A DNA stretch of 24,653 nt from an uncultured Actinomycetes bacterium (lineage in GTDB: Bacteria; Actinomycetota; Actinomycetes; Nanopelagicales; Nanopelagicaceae), in contig CAIJOE010000077.1 in the NCBI GenBank assembly GCA_903822245.1, forward strand, positions 1 to 24,653, read 5' to 3'. Each line of letters begins with the position of its first letter. Positions within the stretch are counted from its first letter, which is position 1. Of this stretch, positions 7,108 to 14,323 are shown piece by piece. A program made the position numbers and the translations under genes. The notes beneath the pieces were generated by a model. That model worked only from the letters and a program-made list of their open reading frames with translations, ran no database searches and was not told where the DNA came from.

Positions 7108-8030
7108 TACAAACCCCCGTGCTTTGCTGCGAATGCTCTAGCCGCTGGAATATCTTCTGGCGTCTTTAACGTGAAGGTTTCAATATTTGGCTCTGCGCGT
7201 TTGATAAGCCCAGCTAATGTGCCAGATGGTGGCAGTTCAATAATTCCGCTAACACCAGACTTAGTCATCGTTGCCATGCACAGATCCCAGCGAACTGGTC
7301 CGGCAATTTGTCCAACGATGCGATCTAATACTTCGCGGCCATCATCAATTATTGCGCCATCCTTATTGGAGATAAAAGGCAAGATCGGATCTTTGGCATC
7401 AATGTTTTTTGCCAGCTCAGCTAGTACTGGCACGGCAGGTGACATGGTCGATGTGTGAAACGCGCCAGAGACTGCAAGTGGGCGAACGCGAGATCCTTCT
7501 GGCGGATTTTTGGCTAATTCTTCAAGTGCGTCTAGATCGCCCGCAGCAACAATCTGGCCTGCGCCATTTTCATTTGCGGGGGTTAAACCAAGGCCAAGAA
7601 GTGCGGCAATAACAACTTCACGCTGTCCACCTAAAACTGCAGACATTCCAGTATTAGATCCTTGGGCAGCATTTGCCATTTGCACTGCGCGCGCACGAAC
7701 AAGTGTCATCGCAGTAGTTGCGTCAATAACTTGAGCTAGGGCTGCTGCGCCAATTTCGCCAACGGAGTGACCAGCAAAGTAAGAGATATTTGAATAGTCA
7801 CCTTCAAAACACCAACCTGCGCTCAAAAGCGCGCCAGCAACTAAGAGCGGTTGTGCTTTTGCGGTATCTCGAATTTCATCGCTATCTGCAGTGCTACCAA
7901 GTCTGGTTAGGTCCAAGCCAGTTGTATCTGACCAGATGTTAATAAGAGAGGTCGCAAGCTCTGATTCCAACCAAGGGGCTAGAAAGCCGGGGGTTTGGGA
8001 ACCTTGTCCTGGAGCTAGGAGGGCGAGCAC
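7107..8030 (-). CDS. fabD: Malonyl-CoA:ACP transacylase (FabD)
   Basis: Transfers malonyl from CoA to ACP. The 307 residues open with LALLAPGQGSQTPGF, the usual family start, so the GTG at 8030 is well placed. The nucleophile is Ser89 in GHSVGE, with His192 in SGAFHTSTM as its partner. It is the first gene of the fab operon. There is no ribosome site; a TAAACT hexamer ends 7 nt before the GTG, suggesting a leaderless mRNA. The promoter is divergent from etfB, and the 80-bp gap carries two palindromes. In Streptomyces a regulator gene (fasR) precedes fabD; here that place is taken by etfB on the other strand. Confidence 0.95.
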   Translation of the reverse strand: MLALLAPGQGSQTPGFLAPWLESELATSLINIWSDTTGLDLTRLGSTADSDEIRDTAKAQPLLVAGALLSAGWCFEGDYSNISYFAGHSVGEIGAAALAQVIDATTAMTLVRARAVQMANAAQGSNTGMSAVLGGQREVVIAALLGLGLTPANENGAGQIVAAGDLDALEELAKNPPEGSRVRPLAVSGAFHTSTMSPAVPVLAELAKNIDAKDPILPFISNKDGAIIDDGREVLDRIVGQIAGPVRWDLCMATMTKSGVSGIIELPPSGTLAGLIKRAEPNIETFTLKTPEDIPAARAFAAKHGGL

Positions 8031-8037
8031 AGGTGAG

Positions 8038-8043
8038 AGTTTA
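8038..8043 (-). promoter_or_regulatory. Putative -10 (TAAACT) of the fab operon
   Basis: On the minus strand TAAACT ends 7 nt before the fabD GTG, with no Shine-Dalgarno between. This matches the leaderless arrangement seen elsewhere in the window. No convincing -35 is present, so activation or an unusual promoter is possible. Confidence 0.5.
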
Positions 8044-8052
8044 TGACGCGCG

Positions 8053-8065
8053 GGTGGATACCACC
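8053..8065. promoter_or_regulatory. Palindrome GGTGGATACCACC near the fabD promoter
   Basis: A perfect 5-3-5 inverted repeat centred about 29 bp upstream of the predicted fabD start, between the -10 and -35 positions. Its place suggests an operator for the fab operon. The binding protein is unknown; a FasR-like regulator is only a suggestion from the Streptomyces operon. Confidence 0.4.
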
Positions 8066-8085
8066 GAGTATTGGTAGCGGTTTTG

Positions 8086-8101
8086 GTTACTGGTCAGTAA
8101 C
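8086..8101. promoter_or_regulatory. Perfect 16-bp palindrome GTTACTGGTCAGTAAC overlapping the etfB -10
   Basis: GTTACTG and CAGTAAC are exact reverse complements around GT. The right half overlaps the putative etfB -10 (TAACAT, 8098-8103), so a protein bound here would block etfBA transcription. Size and symmetry fit a TetR-family operator. The regulator is not encoded in the window. Confidence 0.6.
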
Positions 8102-8103
8102 AT
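8098..8103 (+). promoter_or_regulatory. Putative -10 (TAACAT) of etfBA
   Basis: TAACAT ends 7 nt before the etfB ATG at 8111 and there is no ribosome site, so the transcript is probably leaderless. It overlaps the 16-bp palindrome. Confidence 0.5.
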
Positions 8104-8110
8104 TTGCCCC

Positions 8111-8920
8111 ATGCGAATTGCTGTCTGCGTTAAGCAAGTGCCAGATTCTTGGGCTGAAAAGAAGATGAATGGCCAAGTATTAGATCGCGCTGGGGTTGAT
8201 GCAGTTTTAAATGATTTAGATGAATATGCCATTGAACAAGCTTTACAAATAGTTGAGGCCAATTCACCTACCAAAGAAGCTGGCCCAGAAAGTGGTCACA
8301 CAATTACTTTAATTTCGATGGGCCCAGATCGCGCCAATGAAGCGATTCGAAAAGGTTTATCAATGGGGGCCGATGAGGCGATTCACGTGGTTGATGATGG
8401 GCTGGCGGGATCAGATGCGCTCGCAACTTCACTTGTTTTGGCCAATGTAATAAAGAGTGGCAATTTTGATTTAGTTTTTTGTGGCACTGAATCAACTGAT
8501 GCTCGCATGAGCGTGGTGCCCGCCATGTTGGCGCAAAGACTTGGTTGGGCGCAATTAACTTTTGCCGCAAGTGTGGCAGTTGATGTTGGGCTAAGTGAAG
8601 TAAAGATTGCGCGGGCAACTGAAGTAGGTATTGAAAATATGTCAGCTAAGTTCCCGGCAGTTATTAGCGTTAATGAAAAGATTAATGAACCGCGCTATCC
8701 ATCCTTTAAAGGAATTATGGCGGCCAAGAAAAAGAGCATCCAAGCCAAGTCTCTTTCTGATTTGGGAATTACCCCAAGTGAGGTTGGCGGCAAAGCCGCT
8801 TGGTCAAATGTTAAAGATGCGCTACTTCGCCCAGCTAGAGGCGCTGGAATAAAGGTAGAAGATAGTGGCGATGGTGGGAGCAAACTAGTGGATTTCTTGG
8901 CTGAAAAGAGAGTCATATGA
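8111..8920 (+). CDS. etfB: Electron transfer flavoprotein beta subunit (EtfB/FixA)
   Basis: Beta subunit of the soluble heterodimeric flavoprotein that takes electrons from acyl-CoA dehydrogenases and passes them to the quinone pool. Its 269 residues start MRIAVCVKQVPDS. The conserved adenine-nucleotide domain includes VLNDLDEYAIEQAL, GADEAIHV and the segment FCGTESTDARMSVVPAMLAQRLGW. The family signature VISVNEKINEPRYPSFKGIMAAKKK is recognisable (here in two pieces, VISVNEKINEPRYPS and FKGIMAAKKK). It overlaps etfA by 4 nt (ATGA). It lacks a ribosome site. It diverges from the fab operon, which suggests opposite control of lipid synthesis and breakdown. No ETF-quinone oxidoreductase gene lies nearby. 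Confidence 0.95.
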   Translation: MRIAVCVKQVPDSWAEKKMNGQVLDRAGVDAVLNDLDEYAIEQALQIVEANSPTKEAGPESGHTITLISMGPDRANEAIRKGLSMGADEAIHVVDDGLAGSDALATSLVLANVIKSGNFDLVFCGTESTDARMSVVPAMLAQRLGWAQLTFAASVAVDVGLSEVKIARATEVGIENMSAKFPAVISVNEKINEPRYPSFKGIMAAKKKSIQAKSLSDLGITPSEVGGKAAWSNVKDALLRPARGAGIKVEDSGDGGSKLVDFLAEKRVI

Positions 8921-9852
8921 AGAGCGTATTAATTTTGGTGGATGGTGCAAATGGCCAAGTAGCGAAATCAACTGGCGAGCTGGCAACTTTTGCAAAGAGA
9001 ATCGGTGAAGTTATCGCAGTTGTATTTGATCCATCTCTTGTTGCTGGGCTTGGGGCATATGCAATTGATAAAGTTGTAGTTGTTGGCGGCTTTGATGCCA
9101 CAAAGTTTTCACCAGCCCCTATTGCTGAAAGCCTTGCGCAACTAATAACCACAAAGTCAGCTAGCGCAGTCTTAATTACCTCTAGTGCTAGAGGCAAAGA
9201 AATAGCTGGCCGCTTAGCGGTAATTAGTGGCTCTGGAATCATCACCGATGCGATTGATGTTGATGCTGATTTGATCACTACTCAATCTGTTTTTGGTGGC
9301 AGCACGAGTGTGCACGCAAATGTAAGCCATGGCACGGCAATTATTACTTTGCGCTCTAATGCCGTTGAAGTCATTGCTGCAAGTGCCACACCAACTCAAG
9401 AAGATTTCACTCCTACGATCTCTGATATGGCAAAGCTAGCTACCGTTACTTCCAGCCAACCTGCCGCCAAAGGGGGCCGACCTGAATTAACTGAAGCTTC
9501 GATTGTGGTTTCTGGTGGCCGGGGAACAAATGGAGATTTCAAGCCAGTAGAAGCATTTGCTGATTCATTAGGCGCCGCAGTTGGCGCTTCTAGAGCGGCC
9601 ACCGATGCCGGTTGGTATCCACACACCCACCAAGTTGGCCAAACTGGAAAGACAGTTAGCCCCCAGCTTTATGTGGCGTGCGGAATCTCTGGTGCAATCC
9701 AACATCGCGCTGGAATGCAGACATCCAAATTGATCGTTGCGATCAACAAAGATCCAGAGGCACCGATCTTTGAATTGGCTGATTACGGCGTTGTGGGGGA
9801 CTTATTTAATGTTCTACCGGCTGCCACAGCCGCTATTGCCGCTAAAAAGTAA
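8917..9852 (+). CDS. etfA: Electron transfer flavoprotein alpha subunit (EtfA/FixB)
   Basis: Alpha subunit, which binds the redox FAD. Of 311 residues, the C-terminal half carries the FAD-binding signature in order: SGGRGTNGDFKPVEAFADSL, GAAVGASRAATDAGW, QVGQTGKTVSPQLYVACG, ISGAIQHRAGM and AINKDPEAPIFELADYG. The N-terminal domain is more variable. The start ATG overlaps the etfB stop, giving coupled translation and equal amounts of both subunits. No terminator follows; the next gene starts 27 nt later, probably from its own promoter. Confidence 0.95.
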   Translation: MKSVLILVDGANGQVAKSTGELATFAKRIGEVIAVVFDPSLVAGLGAYAIDKVVVVGGFDATKFSPAPIAESLAQLITTKSASAVLITSSARGKEIAGRLAVISGSGIITDAIDVDADLITTQSVFGGSTSVHANVSHGTAIITLRSNAVEVIAASATPTQEDFTPTISDMAKLATVTSSQPAAKGGRPELTEASIVVSGGRGTNGDFKPVEAFADSLGAAVGASRAATDAGWYPHTHQVGQTGKTVSPQLYVACGISGAIQHRAGMQTSKLIVAINKDPEAPIFELADYGVVGDLFNVLPAATAAIAAKK

Positions 9853-9861
9853 TTACCAAAA

Positions 9862-9877
9862 CTTAAGTATCCTTAAG
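9862..9877. repeat. Paired CTTAAG palindromes at the cysteine desulfurase promoter
   Basis: CTTAAG occurs at 9862-9867 and again at 9872-9877, 10 bp apart, flanking the putative -10. The pair can also fold as a 6-bp stem with a 4-nt loop. It could be chance in AT-rich DNA. Confidence 0.3.
9868..9873 (+). promoter_or_regulatory. Putative -10 (TATCCT) of the cysteine desulfurase-mnmA unit
   Basis: TATCCT ends 6 nt before the ATG at 9880. AAGG just before the ATG is too close to act as a normal ribosome site, so a leaderless mRNA is likely. Confidence 0.45.
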
Positions 9878-9879
9878 GC

Positions 9880-11052
9880 ATGACCATTTATCTTGATCAC
9901 GCTGCTACAGCGCCGATTAATGAGGTCGCAATCGATGCCATTACCAAGGCAATGCGCAATTTAGGTAATGCTTCAAGTGTTCACAATCATGGTCGAGCCA
10001 TTCGAAAAGATGTGGAAGATGCCCGCCATGCCCTTTCTGAATTAGTTGGTGCATCAGCTAGTGAAGTTATTTTTACTGGCTCGGGTACTGAGGCAAACAA
10101 CTTGGCAATTAAAGGCTTCTATTGGAAGGCGATTGCCGCTAATCCAAAGCGAAAAGTGATTGTTACTTCAGCCTTTGAGCACCACGCCATCTTGGATCCA
10201 ATCCAGTGGCTAGTTGAGCATGAGAGCGCAGAGCAAGTTCTTGTTCCAATAAACCATAGTGGCTTCATTGATTTGGATTTTCTAAAGGATCTAATTGCCA
10301 ATCGCGGTAGTGAGATTGCCCTTATTTCGGTTATGCATTCCAATAACGAGCTGGGAACTCTGCAACCAATAGCTGAGGTAGTTAAATTAGCCGGCCAGAT
10401 TCCAGTGCATACTGATGCGGTTCAAAGCTTTGGCAAAGTTGATTTTGATTTCGCTAAGCTAGACCTTACGGCCGCGACCATAAGTGCTCATAAAGTTGGC
10501 GGCCCACTTGGTATTGCGGCTTTGATTTTAAAGCGCGGATTGGATTTAGTTCCAATTCTGCATGGCGGGGGACAAGAGCGTGAGATCCGAAGTGGCACTC
10601 TAAATGCCCCAGCCATAATTGGATTTTCAGCAGCGGCAATTTATGCCTTAGAAAATCGCACCCTTAACTTCACCAAGGTGCGAAAACTACGTGATTACTT
10701 CATAAGTGAATTAAAGAAGGCTGTGCCAGATTGCACAATTAATTCCATTTCTGATCCTGCTTTACCTGGAATTGTAAATGTTACTTTTCCAGGAACTGAA
10801 AACGATGCAATGTTATTGCTGCTCGACTCTGAAGGTATTTCTTGTTCGGCTGGTTCTGCCTGTAGCGCCGGTGTGCCAAGACCAAGCCATGTCTTAGTTG
10901 CGATGGGACTTACTGAGGAGCAAGCAGATGCCTCACTTCGAATTTCAATTGGGGTTACCAATACACAAAGCGAAATTGATCAAGTAATAAGTGTGTTGCC
11001 AAGCGTGATCCAACGAGCTCGCAAAGCCCTAGATGTTAGTAGGTTGGCGTAA
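9880..11052 (+). CDS. Cysteine desulfurase (IscS/NifS class)
   Basis: PLP enzyme that takes sulfur from cysteine as a persulfide for tRNA thiolation and possibly Fe-S clusters. It has 390 residues. Visible are YLDHAATAP at the N-terminus, NASSVHNHGR, GSGTEANNLAIKG, the PLP lysine Lys205 in SAHKVGGPLG, and the persulfide loop with catalytic Cys328 in AGSACSAG; Cys322 lies just before it. The order of residues fits class I (IscS-like) enzymes better than SufS. The next gene, mnmA, overlaps by one base, so this enzyme likely feeds MnmA directly. Whether it also supplies Fe-S assembly cannot be told here. Confidence 0.93.
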   Translation: MTIYLDHAATAPINEVAIDAITKAMRNLGNASSVHNHGRAIRKDVEDARHALSELVGASASEVIFTGSGTEANNLAIKGFYWKAIAANPKRKVIVTSAFEHHAILDPIQWLVEHESAEQVLVPINHSGFIDLDFLKDLIANRGSEIALISVMHSNNELGTLQPIAEVVKLAGQIPVHTDAVQSFGKVDFDFAKLDLTAATISAHKVGGPLGIAALILKRGLDLVPILHGGGQEREIRSGTLNAPAIIGFSAAAIYALENRTLNFTKVRKLRDYFISELKKAVPDCTINSISDPALPGIVNVTFPGTENDAMLLLLDSEGISCSAGSACSAGVPRPSHVLVAMGLTEEQADASLRISIGVTNTQSEIDQVISVLPSVIQRARKALDVSRLA

Positions 11053-12128
11053 TGAAGTTAATTGCCGCAATGAGCGGTGGCGTGGACTCTGCTGTGGCAG
11101 CAGCACGTGCAGTAGATGCTGGCCATGAAGTTATTGGTGTGCACCTTGCCCTTTCTAGTAATCCACAGAAATATCGCTCTGGCGCTAGAGGATGTTGCAC
11201 TATTGAAGATTCCCATGATGCTCGCCGAGCCGCTGATGTAATAGGAATCCCGTTTTATATCTGGGATATGGCACAAGAGTTTCACGAAGGTGTAGTTGAA
11301 AACTTCTTGGCTGAATATGCCGGTGGGCGCACACCAAATCCGTGCCTTCGATGCAATGAAAAGATTAAATTCGCGGCCGTCTTAGATCGCGCAAAGAATC
11401 TTGGCTTTGATGGTGTGATCACAGGTCACTACGCCCAGATGCAAGAAACCGAACTTGGTCGAATGATGTTTCGAGCGGTAGATCCAGGAAAAGATCAATC
11501 TTATGTTTTGGCAGTTTTAAATACTGATCAATTAGCCGGCGCACACTTTCCACTAGGTGACACCGTTAAAGATGATGTTCGCATTGAAGCTAAAAAGCGT
11601 GGCCTCTATGTGGCAAATAAGCCAGATAGTCACGATATTTGTTTTGTTCCCTCTGGTGATAACGCTGGCTGGCTTCGCGATCGTTTAGGAAGTGAGACTG
11701 GTTCAATCGTTGATGAATCTGGAAATAAACTTGGTGAACACAATGGTGCTTATACCTACACGATTGGTCAGCGTCGTGGCCTTGGGCTAACAGTTCCGGC
11801 CAGCGGCGGTGAGCCACGCTATGTATTAAAGATTGAGCCAAAAACAAATACAGTTGTTGTTGGAAATCATGAAGCTCTTGCCGTAAATGCAATTGTGGGG
11901 GATCGAGCAATCTGGTGTGGTCCAGTTCCAGAATCAGATACAAAGTATCGCGGCTTTGCCCAAGTGCGGGCCCATGGTTCACCACTTGCCTGCACATATT
12001 CCCACGATGGAATTGAGATCTCGGTTTCACTAGATGAGCCGCTATTTGGCTTGGCTGCTGGGCAAGGGTTAGTTATTTACGATGGCGATCGGGTCGTCGG
12101 CTCTGCGACTGTCTCACGTACCGAATAA
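11052..12128 (+). CDS. mnmA: tRNA 2-thiouridylase MnmA
   Basis: ATP-dependent enzyme that adds sulfur to uridine 34 of Glu, Gln and Lys tRNAs. It has 358 residues. The PP-loop SGGVDS (residues 8-13) binds ATP. Cys98 in NPCLRCNEKIKF and Cys197 in DSHDICFVPSGD are the catalytic pair. GQRRGLGL and the C-terminal beta-barrel follow. Its ATG overlaps the cysteine desulfurase stop (TAATG). The stop TAA at 12126-12128 forms the first three bases of the putative ligA -10. Confidence 0.96.
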   Translation: MKLIAAMSGGVDSAVAAARAVDAGHEVIGVHLALSSNPQKYRSGARGCCTIEDSHDARRAADVIGIPFYIWDMAQEFHEGVVENFLAEYAGGRTPNPCLRCNEKIKFAAVLDRAKNLGFDGVITGHYAQMQETELGRMMFRAVDPGKDQSYVLAVLNTDQLAGAHFPLGDTVKDDVRIEAKKRGLYVANKPDSHDICFVPSGDNAGWLRDRLGSETGSIVDESGNKLGEHNGAYTYTIGQRRGLGLTVPASGGEPRYVLKIEPKTNTVVVGNHEALAVNAIVGDRAIWCGPVPESDTKYRGFAQVRAHGSPLACTYSHDGIEISVSLDEPLFGLAAGQGLVIYDGDRVVGSATVSRTE

Positions 12129-12131
12129 GTT
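12126..12131 (+). promoter_or_regulatory. Putative -10 (TAAGTT) of ligA, built on the mnmA stop codon
   Basis: TAAGTT begins with the TAA stop of mnmA and ends 6 nt before the ligA GTG. No ribosome site lies in the 9-nt gap, so a leaderless ligA mRNA is likely. Confidence 0.45.
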
Positions 12132-12137
12132 TTACCT

Positions 12138-14177
12138 GTGAGTCAAGAGATCCGTCGAAAAATCGCGCAACTAAGCGATGAGATTCGCGATCACCAATTT
12201 AAGTACTACGTCCTAGATAAGCCAACGATTACCGATGCTCAGTTCGACTCACTACTAAAAGATTTACAAAAACTTGAAGCAGCTCATCCAGAATTTAAGT
12301 TGCCTGATTCACCATCTGATCAAGTAGGTGGGGGATTTTCCACAACATTTGCCCAACACGATCACATCGAGAAGATGATGAGTTTAGATAATGTCTTCGA
12401 TGGCGATGAGCTGGCTACTTGGTTTGATCGAATTGCAAAGGCTGAAGTTAAAAACTCTTGGCTATGTGAAGTTAAAGTCGATGGCCTTGCAATCAACTTG
12501 TTGTATGAAAAAGGAAAACTAACCAGGGCTCTTACTCGGGGTAATGGCACAACCGGGGAAGATGTAACGCTCAATATAAAGACAATCTCTGCTATTCCCC
12601 ATGAACTAAAAGGAAAGTCATTTCCAGAGATATTGGAAGTTCGCGGGGAAGTCTTCTTTCCGATTGCAGCTTTCAATGAATTTAATGACCAGCAAGAAGA
12701 GCTAGGTAAAGAGCGCTTTGCAAATCCAAGAAATGCTGCAGCAGGATCGCTTCGACAAAAAGATCCCAGAGTTACAGCAAGTCGGCCACTTTCTATGGTG
12801 GTGCATGGAATTGGTGCAAAAGCGGGCGCAACTTTCGATTCTCAATCTGGTGCATATGAACTTTTAAAAGGATGGGGGCTTCCAACTAGCTCACGCTATA
12901 AAGTAGTTGCAGACCGTAAAGAGGTTGAAGAATTTATTTCCTACTATGGAGAGCATCGCCATGATGTGGAACACGAAATCGATGGCATTGTTATTAAAGT
13001 AAATGAATTAACAGTTCAAGAGGAACTTGGTTTCACTTCTCGGGCCCCAAAGTGGGCTATTGCTTATAAATATGCACCAGAAGAAGTAACTACCAAATTA
13101 TTAGACATCAGAGTCTCAGTTGGCCGAACAGGGCGAGTAACACCTTTTGCATTTATGGAGCCGGTTAAGGTGGCTGGTTCAACGGTCACTAATGCCACAT
13201 TGCATAACGCTTCTGAAGTAATTCGAAAAGGAATCTTGATTGGCGACACTGTTCTTATTAGAAAAGCCGGAGATGTAATTCCGGAAGTATTGGGCGCGCT
13301 AGTGGAAAAACGAGACGGCTCAGAAAAGCCTTTTGTAATGCCAACTAAATGTCCAGATTGTGGTTCAAAGCTGCGCGCCATGTCAGAAGGCGATGTGGAT
13401 ATCCGCTGTCCTAATACCCAGAGTTGCCCAGCGCAATTGAAGGAACGTATTTACTACATCGGTTCACGAGCGGCCTTAGATATTGATGTCTTGGGCTATG
13501 AGGCTGCTGCGGCTTTGCTTGAAGATAAATTGATTACTGATGAATCTGATCTATTCGCCTTGACCGAAAAAGATTTGGAGAAGTCGAATTTCTTTTTGAA
13601 AAAAGATGGAACTTTGGGCGCTAATGCCACCAAGTTTTTGACTGCCTTAAATGAAGCTAAATCTGAACCACTATGGCGAGTGATAGTTGCCCTATCAATT
13701 CGACATGTTGGTCCGATTGCAGCTAAGGCTCTTGCAAAGAACTTTGGTTCCATTGATGCAATAAGTCAAGCATCAGAGGAAGCGTTGGCAGATACCGAAG
13801 GAGTTGGACCAATAATTGCCGGTTCAGTTATCGAATGGTTTGAAGTTGATTGGCATAAGCAAATTATTAGTAAATGGAAAAAAGCTAAGGTTAATTTGGT
13901 GGAGGTGGCAGTTGCATCCACGTCGCCTCAAACATTGCTGGGCTTGACATTGGTAGTCACGGGTTCGCTTAATGATTTCACGCGCGATGGTGTTGCCGAA
14001 GTCATAGAGTCACATGGGGGAAAGAGTGGCTCATCAGTTTCTAAGAAAACTGATTATGTAGTCGTAGGCGATGCACCTGGATCCAAATTAGCCAAGGCGC
14101 AAGAGCTTGGAGTTAGAACCTTAAATGAGGACGAATTCAAATTGTTGCTTGCAAAAGGACCTTCAGCTTTAGGGTAA
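12138..14177 (+). CDS. ligA: NAD-dependent DNA ligase LigA
   Basis: Seals nicks in replication and repair using NAD. The 679 residues show the full domain order: Ia domain with YYVLDKPTITDAQFDSL; adenylation domain with Lys113 in CEVKVDG; OB fold; four-cysteine zinc finger (Cys405, 408, 424, 430); helix-hairpin-helix region with SIRHVGPIAAKAL and DTEGVGPIIAGSV; and a BRCT domain from about residue 600 (TLVVTGSLNDFTRDGV to the end). The GTG at 12138 is the plausible start. The position after mnmA is shared with many actinobacteria. Confidence 0.97.
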   Translation: MSQEIRRKIAQLSDEIRDHQFKYYVLDKPTITDAQFDSLLKDLQKLEAAHPEFKLPDSPSDQVGGGFSTTFAQHDHIEKMMSLDNVFDGDELATWFDRIAKAEVKNSWLCEVKVDGLAINLLYEKGKLTRALTRGNGTTGEDVTLNIKTISAIPHELKGKSFPEILEVRGEVFFPIAAFNEFNDQQEELGKERFANPRNAAAGSLRQKDPRVTASRPLSMVVHGIGAKAGATFDSQSGAYELLKGWGLPTSSRYKVVADRKEVEEFISYYGEHRHDVEHEIDGIVIKVNELTVQEELGFTSRAPKWAIAYKYAPEEVTTKLLDIRVSVGRTGRVTPFAFMEPVKVAGSTVTNATLHNASEVIRKGILIGDTVLIRKAGDVIPEVLGALVEKRDGSEKPFVMPTKCPDCGSKLRAMSEGDVDIRCPNTQSCPAQLKERIYYIGSRAALDIDVLGYEAAAALLEDKLITDESDLFALTEKDLEKSNFFLKKDGTLGANATKFLTALNEAKSEPLWRVIVALSIRHVGPIAAKALAKNFGSIDAISQASEEALADTEGVGPIIAGSVIEWFEVDWHKQIISKWKKAKVNLVEVAVASTSPQTLLGLTLVVTGSLNDFTRDGVAEVIESHGGKSGSSVSKKTDYVVVGDAPGSKLAKAQELGVRTLNEDEFKLLLAKGPSALG

Positions 14178-14180
14178 AGT
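14175..14180 (+). promoter_or_regulatory. Putative -10 (TAAAGT) for the small membrane protein-nadD unit, on the ligA stop codon
   Basis: TAAAGT begins with the ligA stop TAA and ends 7 nt before the ATG at 14188. This repeats the arrangement at the mnmA-ligA junction. Confidence 0.4.
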
Positions 14181-14187
14181 TCGGGAC

Positions 14188-14319
14188 ATGATTCGCTCTA
14201 CTCAATTGGCAGCAGAGGGTGTTCGACACCTTTCAGCGCCACCTGCATTCTTTGGTTTGCTTGCCTTTGGCATTCTTTCACTGCTTCTTTACTTAGTACT
14301 TCGCTTAGACCGGGACTGA
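14188..14319 (+). CDS. Small single-helix membrane protein (43 residues) upstream of nadD
   Basis: ATG at 14188 to TGA at 14317-14319. A short polar N-terminus (MIRSTQLAAEGVRHLSAPP) is followed by one hydrophobic helix (about residues 20-38, with FFGLLAFGILSLLLYLV), then a charged end RLDRD. The topology is N-out or N-in single pass; no motif for catalysis is seen. It has no ribosome site but a TAAAGT hexamer at leaderless spacing. I recall small membrane proteins in the same place in front of nadD in other actinobacteria, which supports a real gene. Its stop lies 4 nt before the likely nadD start, so it may drive nadD translation by reinitiation. Function unknown. Confidence 0.65.
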   Translation: MIRSTQLAAEGVRHLSAPPAFFGLLAFGILSLLLYLVLRLDRD

Positions 14320-14323
14320 TCTC

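Noticed and set aside
8041..8274. Minus-strand ORF of 77 codons across the fabD/etfB gap
   Set aside because: It is the antisense of etfB plus the promoter region, with no recognisable protein features.
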